Origin: Bacillota bacterium
GTDB taxonomy: Bacteria; Bacillota_I; Bacilli_A; RFN20; CAG-826
DNA length: 27,098 nucleotides
NCBI GenBank assembly: GCA_003501485.1
Contig: DNPJ01000098.1
Location: 1-27,098 of the forward strand
Direction: 5' to 3'
Part shown: positions 16,205 to 24,252 of the stretch, one piece after another
Position numbering within the stretch: position 1 is the stretch's first letter
Layout: each line of letters opens with the position of its first letter
Made by a program: the position numbers and the translations under genes
The notes under the pieces: model-generated
Database searches by the model: none
What the model was told of the DNA's origin: nothing
What the model saw: the letters and a program-made list of their open reading frames with translations, nothing else

Positions 16205-17876
16205 CCTTCAAAGTGTCCTTAAGTGTTGTCAAAGCTACCTTTGTTTCAGCGGCGCTTTCGCCAAGCAATGATGCTATTTCTTGAACAGCCATCATATTTT
16301 TTGAAACTACTTTATCAGCTATTTCAATAGACTTTTGCAATATTTCGTCTCTCTTTTGTGTATCTAAAACATGTTTTGTAATATCTCTCATAATAGCGAT
16401 AATAATATGATGGCGTTCATCGTAAACTATGTTAGTTTCAACATATTTATCATATTGAGCTAAATAAATTCTTTTTCCAATAATTCTTTCGCCGCTGAGA
16501 GCACGAACGAAATCCTCTGGATCCATAATTAGGCTTATATTGTTATGAATTAAAAATCTTTGATCAGGTATATTGATGATTTTACACATCGTTTTATTAA
16601 CAAGCTGAATATCAAATTTCTCATCAACAACAATGATTCCGTTTGGTGAATTTGAAACGATATTATCGGAGAATGATTCTGCTTTTTCAATTAATGAAGG
16701 AAGGCACATTTCAATAATTGCTTTTCCTTGAATAATTGCGATAGCTTTATCTCGACATGAATTATATCCGCATGAACCACAGTTAAGACGATTCTTTTCA
16801 TCTACTTTGCCCATTTTGGCAAGCATTTGATTTATTTCATTTTCTCCTGGAATAGCGTGTAAAACACTAATTTGGTTATAATTTCTTGCAATATCACTGC
16901 TTTTTAAAACATAGCCATCAAAATCACTATTGCCAGCAAATTTATTAATTGTTGCATATGAAGAAATGAAACTTTTATTGTTTTTAACCATTGGACCATT
17001 TATACAACTTCCATGGCAAGAGGACATCTCAATAAAACATTTATGAACTTTTCCATTAACAATATCTTCAATTGCTTTTTTAACTTCGTCTTCACCGTCA
17101 ACTGCAAAATATTCAAAAGATTTATTTTTGCAATCCATCGTTTTTAAAACGCCGCCACAAGTAGGAAAGAATCTTGCTTTCGTGTTATTAGCATTGTCAA
17201 ATATATTATCTTTTTCTATAGTTATATGTTCTTCTTCTAACCATTCATTGAGTTCAGGATAGGTCAAAACTGCATCAATATAATCAGGATTTCTATCGGC
17301 TTCATCTTTTTTTGCAATACAAGGTCCAACAAAAACAACTTTTGTATTTTTCCCATATCTAGCTTTAATGTCTTTACCGTGCGCAAGCATAGGTGATAAG
17401 ACATCCGCCAAATATTTAAGAGCTTGTGGGTAATGTTTTTGTATTAACAAATTAACAGCATGACAACATGACGAAATAATCACATCGTGATCTTCATCAA
17501 GCATTTCATCATATGCTTTTTTAACTATAGTTGCACCAATTGCGGTTTCTTCAACATCATAGAAACCGAGTTTTTTCATTGCCTCAGTGAATGTTTTTAA
17601 ACTTGCAAATGAATATTCGCTGACAAAAGAAGGCGCTAAGGAAATAATTATTTTTTCATTATTTTTAATTAAATCTTTAACTTCTTTGACATCATTGCGA
17701 ACAATTTTCAAATGTTGTGGGCAAACAAGATGACATGTTCCACATAAAATGCAATCTTCATGAACGATGCTTGCCTTATTATCGGCAAATGAAATACATT
17801 TAACGGGACAATAACGAATACATTTATAGCAATTTTTGCAGTCGCTTGTTTTGCTTTCTAAAGCATATTTTTTCAT
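16191..17876 (-). CDS. Sensory [FeFe] hydrogenase with PAS domain (group C/HydS-like)
   Basis: A 561-residue multidomain protein. Residues 13-23 (Cys13, 16, 19, 23) and 42-52 (Cys42, 45, 48, 52) are two [4Fe-4S] motifs. The H-cluster domain (about 75-300) keeps L1 SSCCHA (Cys137, Cys138), L2 GPCIAKKDEA (Cys186) and L3 MSSCHGSCINGP (Cys287, Cys291). A further cluster site CGSCGYNSC (366-374, with Cys391) leads into a PAS domain (about 403-500, beginning SPNGIIVVDE) and a helical tail. This order is that of proposed H2-sensing hydrogenases. Unlike many sensors it has no kinase or cyclase output domain. AAGGA precedes the ATG, 5 nt after the ferredoxin stop. Together with the coupled phosphatase gene it suggests output through dephosphorylation. 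Confidence 0.9.
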   Translation of the reverse strand: MKKYALESKTSDCKNCYKCIRYCPVKCISFADNKASIVHEDCILCGTCHLVCPQHLKIVRNDVKEVKDLIKNNEKIIISLAPSFVSEYSFASLKTFTEAMKKLGFYDVEETAIGATIVKKAYDEMLDEDHDVIISSCCHAVNLLIQKHYPQALKYLADVLSPMLAHGKDIKARYGKNTKVVFVGPCIAKKDEADRNPDYIDAVLTYPELNEWLEEEHITIEKDNIFDNANNTKARFFPTCGGVLKTMDCKNKSFEYFAVDGEDEVKKAIEDIVNGKVHKCFIEMSSCHGSCINGPMVKNNKSFISSYATINKFAGNSDFDGYVLKSSDIARNYNQISVLHAIPGENEINQMLAKMGKVDEKNRLNCGSCGYNSCRDKAIAIIQGKAIIEMCLPSLIEKAESFSDNIVSNSPNGIIVVDEKFDIQLVNKTMCKIINIPDQRFLIHNNISLIMDPEDFVRALSGERIIGKRIYLAQYDKYVETNIVYDERHHIIIAIMRDITKHVLDTQKRDEILQKSIEIADKVVSKNMMAVQEIASLLGESAAETKVALTTLKDTLKDDRK

Positions 17877-17881
17877 AAATA

Positions 17882-18133
17882 TTATTCCTTAAAATTTGAA
17901 AGAATATATTTGCTAAAAATTGTATCAAAATTATCTTTTGTTACGCCTGTTATTATTTGATCATCAACTTTAATAGAAACGCCTGCTACGCCACAATTTC
18001 CAAGACAAAAAGTTGCTTTTAAAGTAACTTTGTCTTCTAATTTGTTTTTAGCAATTCTATCTTTCATTAAATTAATGATGTCATAGCTGCCTTTCAAATG
18101 GCATGATGAACCAACGCATACAAGAATAGTCAT
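17882..18133 (-). CDS. Thioredoxin-like [2Fe-2S] ferredoxin (NuoE-like, small)
   Basis: An 83-residue protein with Cys6 and Cys11 (CVGSSC) and Cys43 and Cys47 (CLGNC), the four-cysteine pattern of thioredoxin-fold [2Fe-2S] ferredoxins and of the C-terminal half of NuoE/HydC-type subunits. It lacks the N-terminal helical domain of NuoE, so it is an isolated electron carrier. It is the first gene of the hydrogenase operon, with TTAGGAG 8 nt before the ATG and a leader of about 38 nt. It probably carries electrons to or from the sensory or the group B hydrogenase; no NuoF-like flavoprotein is nearby, so a bifurcating complex is not indicated here. Confidence 0.88.
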   Translation of the reverse strand: MTILVCVGSSCHLKGSYDIINLMKDRIAKNKLEDKVTLKATFCLGNCGVAGVSIKVDDQIITGVTKDNFDTIFSKYILSNFKE

Positions 18134-18152
18134 ATTATTTCTCCTAAGTTTT

Positions 18153-18169
18153 CTTCTTTTATAAAGAAG
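18153..18169 (-). promoter_or_regulatory. Perfect 7-bp inverted repeat at the start of the hydrogenase mRNA
   Basis: CTTCTTT and AAAGAAG surround a 3-nt centre. It begins about two bases after the predicted transcription start, so it could be a 5'-end hairpin or a protein-binding site. Confidence 0.45.
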
Positions 18170-18177
18170 GTATTTTT

Positions 18178-18206
18178 ATTATATTATTTTAGTGTTTTTA
18201 ACACTA
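18178..18206 (-). promoter_or_regulatory. Hydrogenase operon promoter with palindromic candidate operator
   Basis: A perfect TATAAT lies at 18183-18178 on the minus strand, predicting a start near 18171. Six bases upstream of it the palindrome TAGTGTTAAAAACACTA (18206-18190; 7-bp arms, 3-nt centre) fills the -35 to spacer region, where a bound regulator would block polymerase. No consensus -35 is visible. The rest of the gene-free stretch up to 18428 shows nothing else I can support. Confidence 0.5.
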
Positions 18207-18428
18207 GAACAATCTTACTGAAAGAGTTTACAGTTTTAAAAATCTTTGTAATTTTCATTTATTTTTTTAAAAATTAAATAATTATTACGAGCAATATTTC
18301 GATCAAAATCATGTAGTTATGAAAAATGACTTATGTTTATTCTGTTTGTTTCAATAAACTGAATATGATTCTATTTTCTTAATTTTTATAACATTTATCA
18401 TTTTTAGAAATATTATATCTTTCAAAAA

Positions 18429-18504
18429 TGGTCGGAGCAGTGAGAATCGAACTCACGACCTCTTGGTCCCGAACCAAGCGCACTACCAACTGTGCTATGC
18501 CCCG
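18429..18504 (-). tRNA. tRNA-Pro (anticodon CGG)
   Basis: A 76-nt tRNA with encoded CCA. Acceptor CGGGGCA/TGCTCCG (one G-U pair) has the proline-type C1-G72; anticodon stem CTTGG/CCAAG with loop TTCGGGA gives CGG (reads CCG). It starts 13 nt after the polC stop codon, suggesting co-transcription with the polC operon. Confidence 0.95.
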
Positions 18505-18517
18505 ACAATTGTTTAGA

Positions 18518-21500
18518 TTATAAATCCAAACCAAATTCAAATAAAGACATTTGATCTGTATCGCCTAAATTTTTCAATACACCAAATTTTGTTAAATCGT
18601 CAACATTTGTTGAATTGAGTTTTGTTCTTCTAAGTAAATCTTCTTTTGTTTTAAATTTCCCATCTTTTCTAGCTTCAACAACACTTATCGCAGCGTTTTC
18701 ACCAAGGCCATCTAAAACAATAAATGGAGGGATTAACGATTTGTTTTCGTGATCTACCACGAAGGTCGTTGCCTCTGATTTATATAGATCAATATTTTCA
18801 AATTTAAATCCGCGTTCGTGCATTTCAATCGCAATTTTAAGCATGTTAAATATATCTTTTTCTTTAGGTGAAATTTTTTCAGTTCTATTCGCTTTCTTTC
18901 TTTTAATTTCTTCGTAACGTTGAATAATTGTATCAAGTCCCCCTAACATGGCATTAAAATCATATGCCTTGCATCTTGCAGAGAACCATACAGCATAAAA
19001 TTCAAGTGGATAATAAATCTTAAAATATCCAACACGAACAGCCATAGTAACATATGCGACAGCGTGTGCCTTAGGGAACATATACTGAATCTTATTACAC
19101 GAATCAAGGTACCATTGAGGAAGATTGTGTTGTCTCATGATTTCTTCATATTCTGGTTTTAGTTTTCTACCTTTTCTAACATCTTCCATAATTTTAAACG
19201 CTATATCACTAGGAAGACCTTTCTTAATAAGGTATGTCATAATATCATCACGACATCCAATAACTTCTCTAACTGTACAAGTTCCATTCCTAATTAGATC
19301 TTGTGCATTGTGCGCCCAAACATCTGTTCCATGAGCCAAACCAGCAATAATAACTAAATCGGCGAAAGATTTTGGTTTCGCATCAATTAAAATATCCTGA
19401 CCGGTTTCTGTTCCAAATTCAGGAGTTCCAACTGCACCTGTTTTTACTTTCAAATAATTACTTTTTCTATTCAATGCCTTATCAGTAGAAAACAATGAAA
19501 TAACTTTTTTATCATTTAGCGGGATTTTTTTAATATCAATATGAGTCATATCGCTCATAAGACGAAGCGCTAAAGGATCTACGTGTCCTAATAAATCCAG
19601 TTTCAATAAAGCATCATGGAGAGCTGTATAATCTAAATGTGTCGTAAACCATGTTGATGTCTTATCATCAGCTGGATATTGGATAGGAGTAAAGTCGTAG
19701 ATTGAAAGTCCTTTTGGAAGAACCATGATTCCACCTGGATGTTGACCGGTTGTTCTTTTAACATCAACACAATGAGAAGCTAAATAACCAATATATGCTT
19801 GAGGTATTTCATTCGGATTTTTTCCATGTCTTTCAAAATAACCTCTTACATAACCAAAAGCAGTTTTATCCGCGACTGTTTCAATTGTTCCGGCTCTAAA
19901 AACGTTATGCTCCCCAAAAACGACTTTTGTATAGTCGAATGCTTTTGATTGATAATCACTCGGAAAGTTTAAATCGATATCAGGAATCTTATCACCTTTA
20001 AAACCAAGGAAGGTTTCAAAAGGAATATTTTGACCATCTTGAATCATTTTTTCACCGCAAATTGGGCATTTTTTATCTGGGAGATCGTATCCAGAAAGAA
20101 TGTCTGGATCATTGACAAATTCAAGATGTTTACATTTTGGACAACGATAATGAGGAGGTAAAGGATTAACCTCTGTAATGCCAAACATATGCGCTGCAAA
20201 AGAAGAGCCAACACTGCCACGCGAGCCAACAATAAATCCTTTGCTATTAGCCTCTTGTACAATACGGCGTGCAATATAGTAAGTGACTGAATAACCGTGA
20301 CCAATAATACCATCGAGTTCTTTTTCGAGTCTTGTTCTAACAAGTTCTGGTAATGGATCTCCATAAAGTTCTTTAGCGCGCGACTCAGTTACTTCTTTAA
20401 GTATTTTTGGAGAGTCTTCAATTACAGGCGGATGCAATTCTTTTTGAATAGGCTTCATAGAATCAATCATGTCTGCAATTTTATTAGTATTAGTAACAAC
20501 AATTTCAAATGCTTTTTCTTTTCCTAGGAATTCGAAGGCATCAAGCATTTCTTTTGTATTTCTATAATGTTGATTAGGTGCTTCCGCTTTTACATTATTG
20601 ACAAACAATGGATGTGGTCTTCCTCCGACGCCTTTAGCCGCAATAAAAACATCTCTAAATATTTTATCTTCCGGGTTTAAATAATGTACATCACCAGTGG
20701 CAACAACCATTTTTCCAAGTTCGTCTGCGGCCTCAATAATGTCCTTAATATATTTTTTAATTGTTTCGAAACTATCAACGCCACCAGTATTAATTAAATA
20801 TAAATAGTTTTCAGGAGGTTGTACTTCGATATAATCATAAAAACTTATTACTCTTTTTAGAATGTCTTTCGACCTTGTTCTTGCAGTATCAAAAACATCA
20901 CCATTAAAGCACGCTGAACCGAGTAATAAATTTTTTCTCAAAGAAATAAGCTCGGATTTAGGTGTTTTAGGAACGTCCGCTAAATATTTAGTGTGAGAAT
21001 CACTAATTAATTCATATAAATCATGCAAGCCTTGTTTATTTTTTGCTAATGCAACGACATGAGCAGGCCTCATATGTTTATACATTAATGTATTAACTTT
21101 TAAAGCGGCTAAATCGCTATGTTTTAAATGTAAATTATTCTCTATTAATTTATGAAGCATAGCAAGCCAAACATCATTTAAAATCTTGGCGTCATAATCG
21201 GCTCTATGCGCATCGTCGTCGTTATATGTTGTAATACCTAAGTTTCGAGAAAGTGACCCTAATCTATGGTTTCTGCTTTCAGGGAACATAAATCTTGAAA
21301 GTGAAAGAGTGTCAATTTGCGGATTTTTTAAAGGTTCTTGACCTAATACTCTTAATTTTTCATTTAAAAAACCGACATCGAATGTAATGTTATGCGATAC
21401 AAGAATTGAATCTCCAAAAAAATCTAATATCTTCGGCATCGCCTCTTTAATTGTCGGAGCATTCTTAACCATTTCGTTAGTAATTTTGGTTTTAATTTGA

Positions 21501-22864
21501 ATAGCTTCTGGAATTGGCTTTTCTGGATTAATCATTATGTCGAGTGACTTAACTACTTGGCCACCTTCAAATTTAACTGCACCAAATTCTGTAATTCCAT
21601 CGTAACGGGAACTTAAACCTGTTGTTTCTAAGTCGAAGACAACATAGGATGCATTATGCAGTTCTCTATCACATGGATTTGGAGCAAATGGCAAATCATC
21701 ATTCACCATATATAATTCAGAACCATATAAAATCTTTACACCAGTTTTTTCACTTATGCTTTGTGCTTCTGGGAAAGCTTGGATTACACCGTGATCTGTA
21801 ACTGCAATAGCTTTATGCCCCATATGTTTAGCTAAAGTACAATAATCAGTAATGGTGGAAAGACCATCCATGACTGACATTTTTGTATGTAGATGAAGTT
21901 CAACTCTTTTTTGTTCTTCATTATCATCGCGTGGAGCAGGCGGATCAACGAATTCAAAATGCTTTATTTGAATAATGAGTTGACCATTAAAACGATCACT
22001 TTCGGCATAACCTTTAACGTGAATAAAACTATGATTTTTAATTTTATGAATATCCTCTTTGCTAATTTTGTCGCTTTCCATTACTTTTACGTTAACTGCA
22101 CCGGTAATATTGCCTATTCCAAAATTTAAAAATGTTTTATTGTTTCTCCCGACTTTTGGATCGTCAACGACGAATACTTCGCCAATAAATTCGACATTTC
22201 CGCTGCCACTATTGATTGAATTAATGTTGTCATAAAAAGTATATGGTAGATTATCTCTCCAATCATTTGAGGAGTTGTAACTATTAAATTTCTTATTTTT
22301 AGAAATATAATTTGCTTTCATGTTCTCAATCGACTCTTTTGCGTTCTCAAGAGCTTCTTGTTCATATTCATGCATTATTTCTTCTTCAGTTTTTTCTTCT
22401 TCGACAGGTGATTCTTCAATATCGTCTTTGATAACTTCTTTAATATCTATTTCATAATGTAAAAAAGATAAAAAATCTTTAAAATCTTTTACAACAGGTT
22501 CGTTGTCGACTTTTTCTTGGTCGTTATTAAAAACAAAAGCGATTTTATTATCGATTTCTTCAAGAATCAAATCCGAAGGGAATCTATTATGATACCGATG
22601 CCATTCATCAAACAACGCAATCGCATCATTGACTGTAGGTTTTTTAACATAGTTAAATGTAATGGTGTATTGATATTGAATACTTGCTAAAGCATCTAAA
22701 AATTCTTCAAGTAAAGAAAAATCCCACGGCTTTTCTTTAATAATAATCATATCGCATATATTTCTATCTGTTTTTCTTCTAGCAACTGCTTCAAAATCTA
22801 GATCATAACGATCTATATCTTTTAAGCCTATTGAGTTTAAAAAACGTATCATTTTTGCATTCAT
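18518..22864 (-). CDS. polC: DNA polymerase III alpha subunit, PolC type
   Basis: The 1448-residue replicative polymerase with built-in proofreading typical of Firmicutes and Mollicutes. Order: N-terminal domain (1-200), OB fold (about 222-305), PHP domain starting HLHT (324-327), inserted DnaQ-like 3'-5' exonuclease with DLETTG (411-416) and HRADYDAK (553-560), return to PHP (about 575-800), palm with GSRGSVGSS (880-888) and PDIDLNF (961-967; Asp962 and Asp964 catalytic), and a zinc site of Cys908, 911, 933 and 936. The C-terminus has a helix-hairpin-helix region (LDGLGENAA) and ends MSLFEFGLDL, which contains a clamp-binding-like Q-x-x-L-F-x-F element. The start is 2 nt after the rseP stop. 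Length is normal for the family. Confidence 0.98.
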   Translation of the reverse strand: MNAKMIRFLNSIGLKDIDRYDLDFEAVARRKTDRNICDMIIIKEKPWDFSLLEEFLDALASIQYQYTITFNYVKKPTVNDAIALFDEWHRYHNRFPSDLILEEIDNKIAFVFNNDQEKVDNEPVVKDFKDFLSFLHYEIDIKEVIKDDIEESPVEEEKTEEEIMHEYEQEALENAKESIENMKANYISKNKKFNSYNSSNDWRDNLPYTFYDNINSINSGSGNVEFIGEVFVVDDPKVGRNNKTFLNFGIGNITGAVNVKVMESDKISKEDIHKIKNHSFIHVKGYAESDRFNGQLIIQIKHFEFVDPPAPRDDNEEQKRVELHLHTKMSVMDGLSTITDYCTLAKHMGHKAIAVTDHGVIQAFPEAQSISEKTGVKILYGSELYMVNDDLPFAPNPCDRELHNASYVVFDLETTGLSSRYDGITEFGAVKFEGGQVVKSLDIMINPEKPIPEAIQIKTKITNEMVKNAPTIKEAMPKILDFFGDSILVSHNITFDVGFLNEKLRVLGQEPLKNPQIDTLSLSRFMFPESRNHRLGSLSRNLGITTYNDDDAHRADYDAKILNDVWLAMLHKLIENNLHLKHSDLAALKVNTLMYKHMRPAHVVALAKNKQGLHDLYELISDSHTKYLADVPKTPKSELISLRKNLLLGSACFNGDVFDTARTRSKDILKRVISFYDYIEVQPPENYLYLINTGGVDSFETIKKYIKDIIEAADELGKMVVATGDVHYLNPEDKIFRDVFIAAKGVGGRPHPLFVNNVKAEAPNQHYRNTKEMLDAFEFLGKEKAFEIVVTNTNKIADMIDSMKPIQKELHPPVIEDSPKILKEVTESRAKELYGDPLPELVRTRLEKELDGIIGHGYSVTYYIARRIVQEANSKGFIVGSRGSVGSSFAAHMFGITEVNPLPPHYRCPKCKHLEFVNDPDILSGYDLPDKKCPICGEKMIQDGQNIPFETFLGFKGDKIPDIDLNFPSDYQSKAFDYTKVVFGEHNVFRAGTIETVADKTAFGYVRGYFERHGKNPNEIPQAYIGYLASHCVDVKRTTGQHPGGIMVLPKGLSIYDFTPIQYPADDKTSTWFTTHLDYTALHDALLKLDLLGHVDPLALRLMSDMTHIDIKKIPLNDKKVISLFSTDKALNRKSNYLKVKTGAVGTPEFGTETGQDILIDAKPKSFADLVIIAGLAHGTDVWAHNAQDLIRNGTCTVREVIGCRDDIMTYLIKKGLPSDIAFKIMEDVRKGRKLKPEYEEIMRQHNLPQWYLDSCNKIQYMFPKAHAVAYVTMAVRVGYFKIYYPLEFYAVWFSARCKAYDFNAMLGGLDTIIQRYEEIKRKKANRTEKISPKEKDIFNMLKIAIEMHERGFKFENIDLYKSEATTFVVDHENKSLIPPFIVLDGLGENAAISVVEARKDGKFKTKEDLLRRTKLNSTNVDDLTKFGVLKNLGDTDQMSLFEFGLDL

Positions 22865-22866
22865 AA

Positions 22867-24252
22867 TTAAAATAACCTAATAATATCCATTATCAAAATC
22901 GCTATCATTAAAACGAACAATAATCCAAGACCGATAAAAGAAACAATGTTCTTGATCTTATTTGGAATTTTCCATTCCTGAAAACCATTTACAAAGCCAC
23001 CATTAAGTCTTTTATATTTGTGACGTTTAAAAGCATTTACGCTTCCTTCAATCGCGGTAACGAGTAATTGCCAACCATCAAGGCCTGGGAAAGGAAGGAG
23101 ATTAAATATTGCTAAATTTACAGAGATCAAACCCCAAAAATATAAATAGTATGAGAAAGTAAACTGTGAATAAATTTGTGATGAAGTCGAAAATATTCCA
23201 ACAATTCCAGACATATTTTTTATGCCACCTGTAAACAATGATCCAATTCCTTGAATAATTGCAACCGATGCATTTCCAAAATCTTCAAAAGTACCAACTA
23301 TTCTATCGCCAAATGGAAGCCATGTTTTAATGGTTTTGAAAGATAAACCGATATCTTGCCATTTTATATTATTTTCAGAAACTTCTATTGACTTAATTTC
23401 TGTTGGGAAATCTTTAATAACATATCTAATTTCACCATTTTCATCTATCCCATCATTGACATAAAACTTTAAATTTGTGGTAAAACTAATGTCTTTTTCT
23501 TTTAACTGATAATATCCGTTTTTATAATCTGGATAGTTTTTTAATTCCCATTTACTCCAAACATCTGTCTGTTCAATTCCTTCTGTTTTATCAGCAGGAA
23601 ATAAATAAAAAGCATCAGTAAAGATAGTATCATTCTTATTTCCATTGGGATAAAAAGTTAAAACATATTTGCCTTCATTAAACGAAACATCATCATCAAC
23701 AATATAAAAACCTGCTGCTCTTGTAGTTCCATTTTCATCATTATATTCATTATAAAAATGTGCATCGCCATCTTTATTAGTTATGAATGATAAGCGATCA
23801 TCATTTCTTAAACCTTGATTATATAAAGTTGAATTCTCATTTATAACAACGTAATTTGATGGACGAACTTCAGGGAAACAAAGATTTGAAATAGAAAATA
23901 ATGTTAAAGCCAAAACTGCATTTAGTATAATTCCAGCGGAAAGAACAACAGCCTTTTTGTAACGTTTTATACCATCGATGCTTCTTTCATTTGGCACAAC
24001 AACTCCATCTTCAAGTTCAACACCTTCGCCATACATAGAAACATATCCACCTAATGGAACTGCTCTTAAAGAAAAATATGTTTCTTTTCCTTTTTTGCGT
24101 TTATGAATTAAAGCTGGACCGAAACCAATTGAAAATTCTTGGCAATAAACATTGAATGCTTTTGCGGTTAAAAAGTGGCCAAGTTCATGAATAACAATTA
24201 AGGCACTTAACGAAATAACAAATAATACAAATGACAAGATAGTGTCTAACAT
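22867..24252 (-). CDS. rseP: Site-2 protease RseP/RasP family zinc metalloprotease
   Basis: A 461-residue intramembrane protease that cleaves anti-sigma factors and signal-peptide remnants. HELGH (22-26) lies in the first membrane helix and supplies two zinc ligands; NLLPFPGLDG (384-393) supplies the third (Asp392). Further helices are near 101-125, 365-385 and 435-458. VPLGGYVSMYGEG (65-77) is the conserved membrane-reentrant loop. The region between helices 2 and 3 (about 127-320) is longer than a single PDZ domain and poorly conserved. GGAGG inside the end of dxr drives translation, and the genes overlap by 7 nt (ATGTTAG). Position between dxr and polC matches many Firmicutes. Confidence 0.95.
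   Translation of the reverse strand: MLDTILSFVLFVISLSALIVIHELGHFLTAKAFNVYCQEFSIGFGPALIHKRKKGKETYFSLRAVPLGGYVSMYGEGVELEDGVVVPNERSIDGIKRYKKAVVLSAGIILNAVLALTLFSISNLCFPEVRPSNYVVINENSTLYNQGLRNDDRLSFITNKDGDAHFYNEYNDENGTTRAAGFYIVDDDVSFNEGKYVLTFYPNGNKNDTIFTDAFYLFPADKTEGIEQTDVWSKWELKNYPDYKNGYYQLKEKDISFTTNLKFYVNDGIDENGEIRYVIKDFPTEIKSIEVSENNIKWQDIGLSFKTIKTWLPFGDRIVGTFEDFGNASVAIIQGIGSLFTGGIKNMSGIVGIFSTSSQIYSQFTFSYYLYFWGLISVNLAIFNLLPFPGLDGWQLLVTAIEGSVNAFKRHKYKRLNGGFVNGFQEWKIPNKIKNIVSFIGLGLLFVLMIAILIMDIIRLF

Noticed and set aside
18190..18206. Calling the palindrome a Rex operator
   Set aside because: Half-site TAGTGTT differs from known Rex half-sites TTGTGAA/TTGTTAA and the 3-nt centre is unlike the Rex spacing; left as an unassigned operator.
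18335..18359. Inverted repeat GTTTATT/AATAAAC as terminator for polC and tRNA-Pro
   Set aside because: The stem is all A-T but two pairs, the loop is 11 nt and no T run follows directly on the minus strand.
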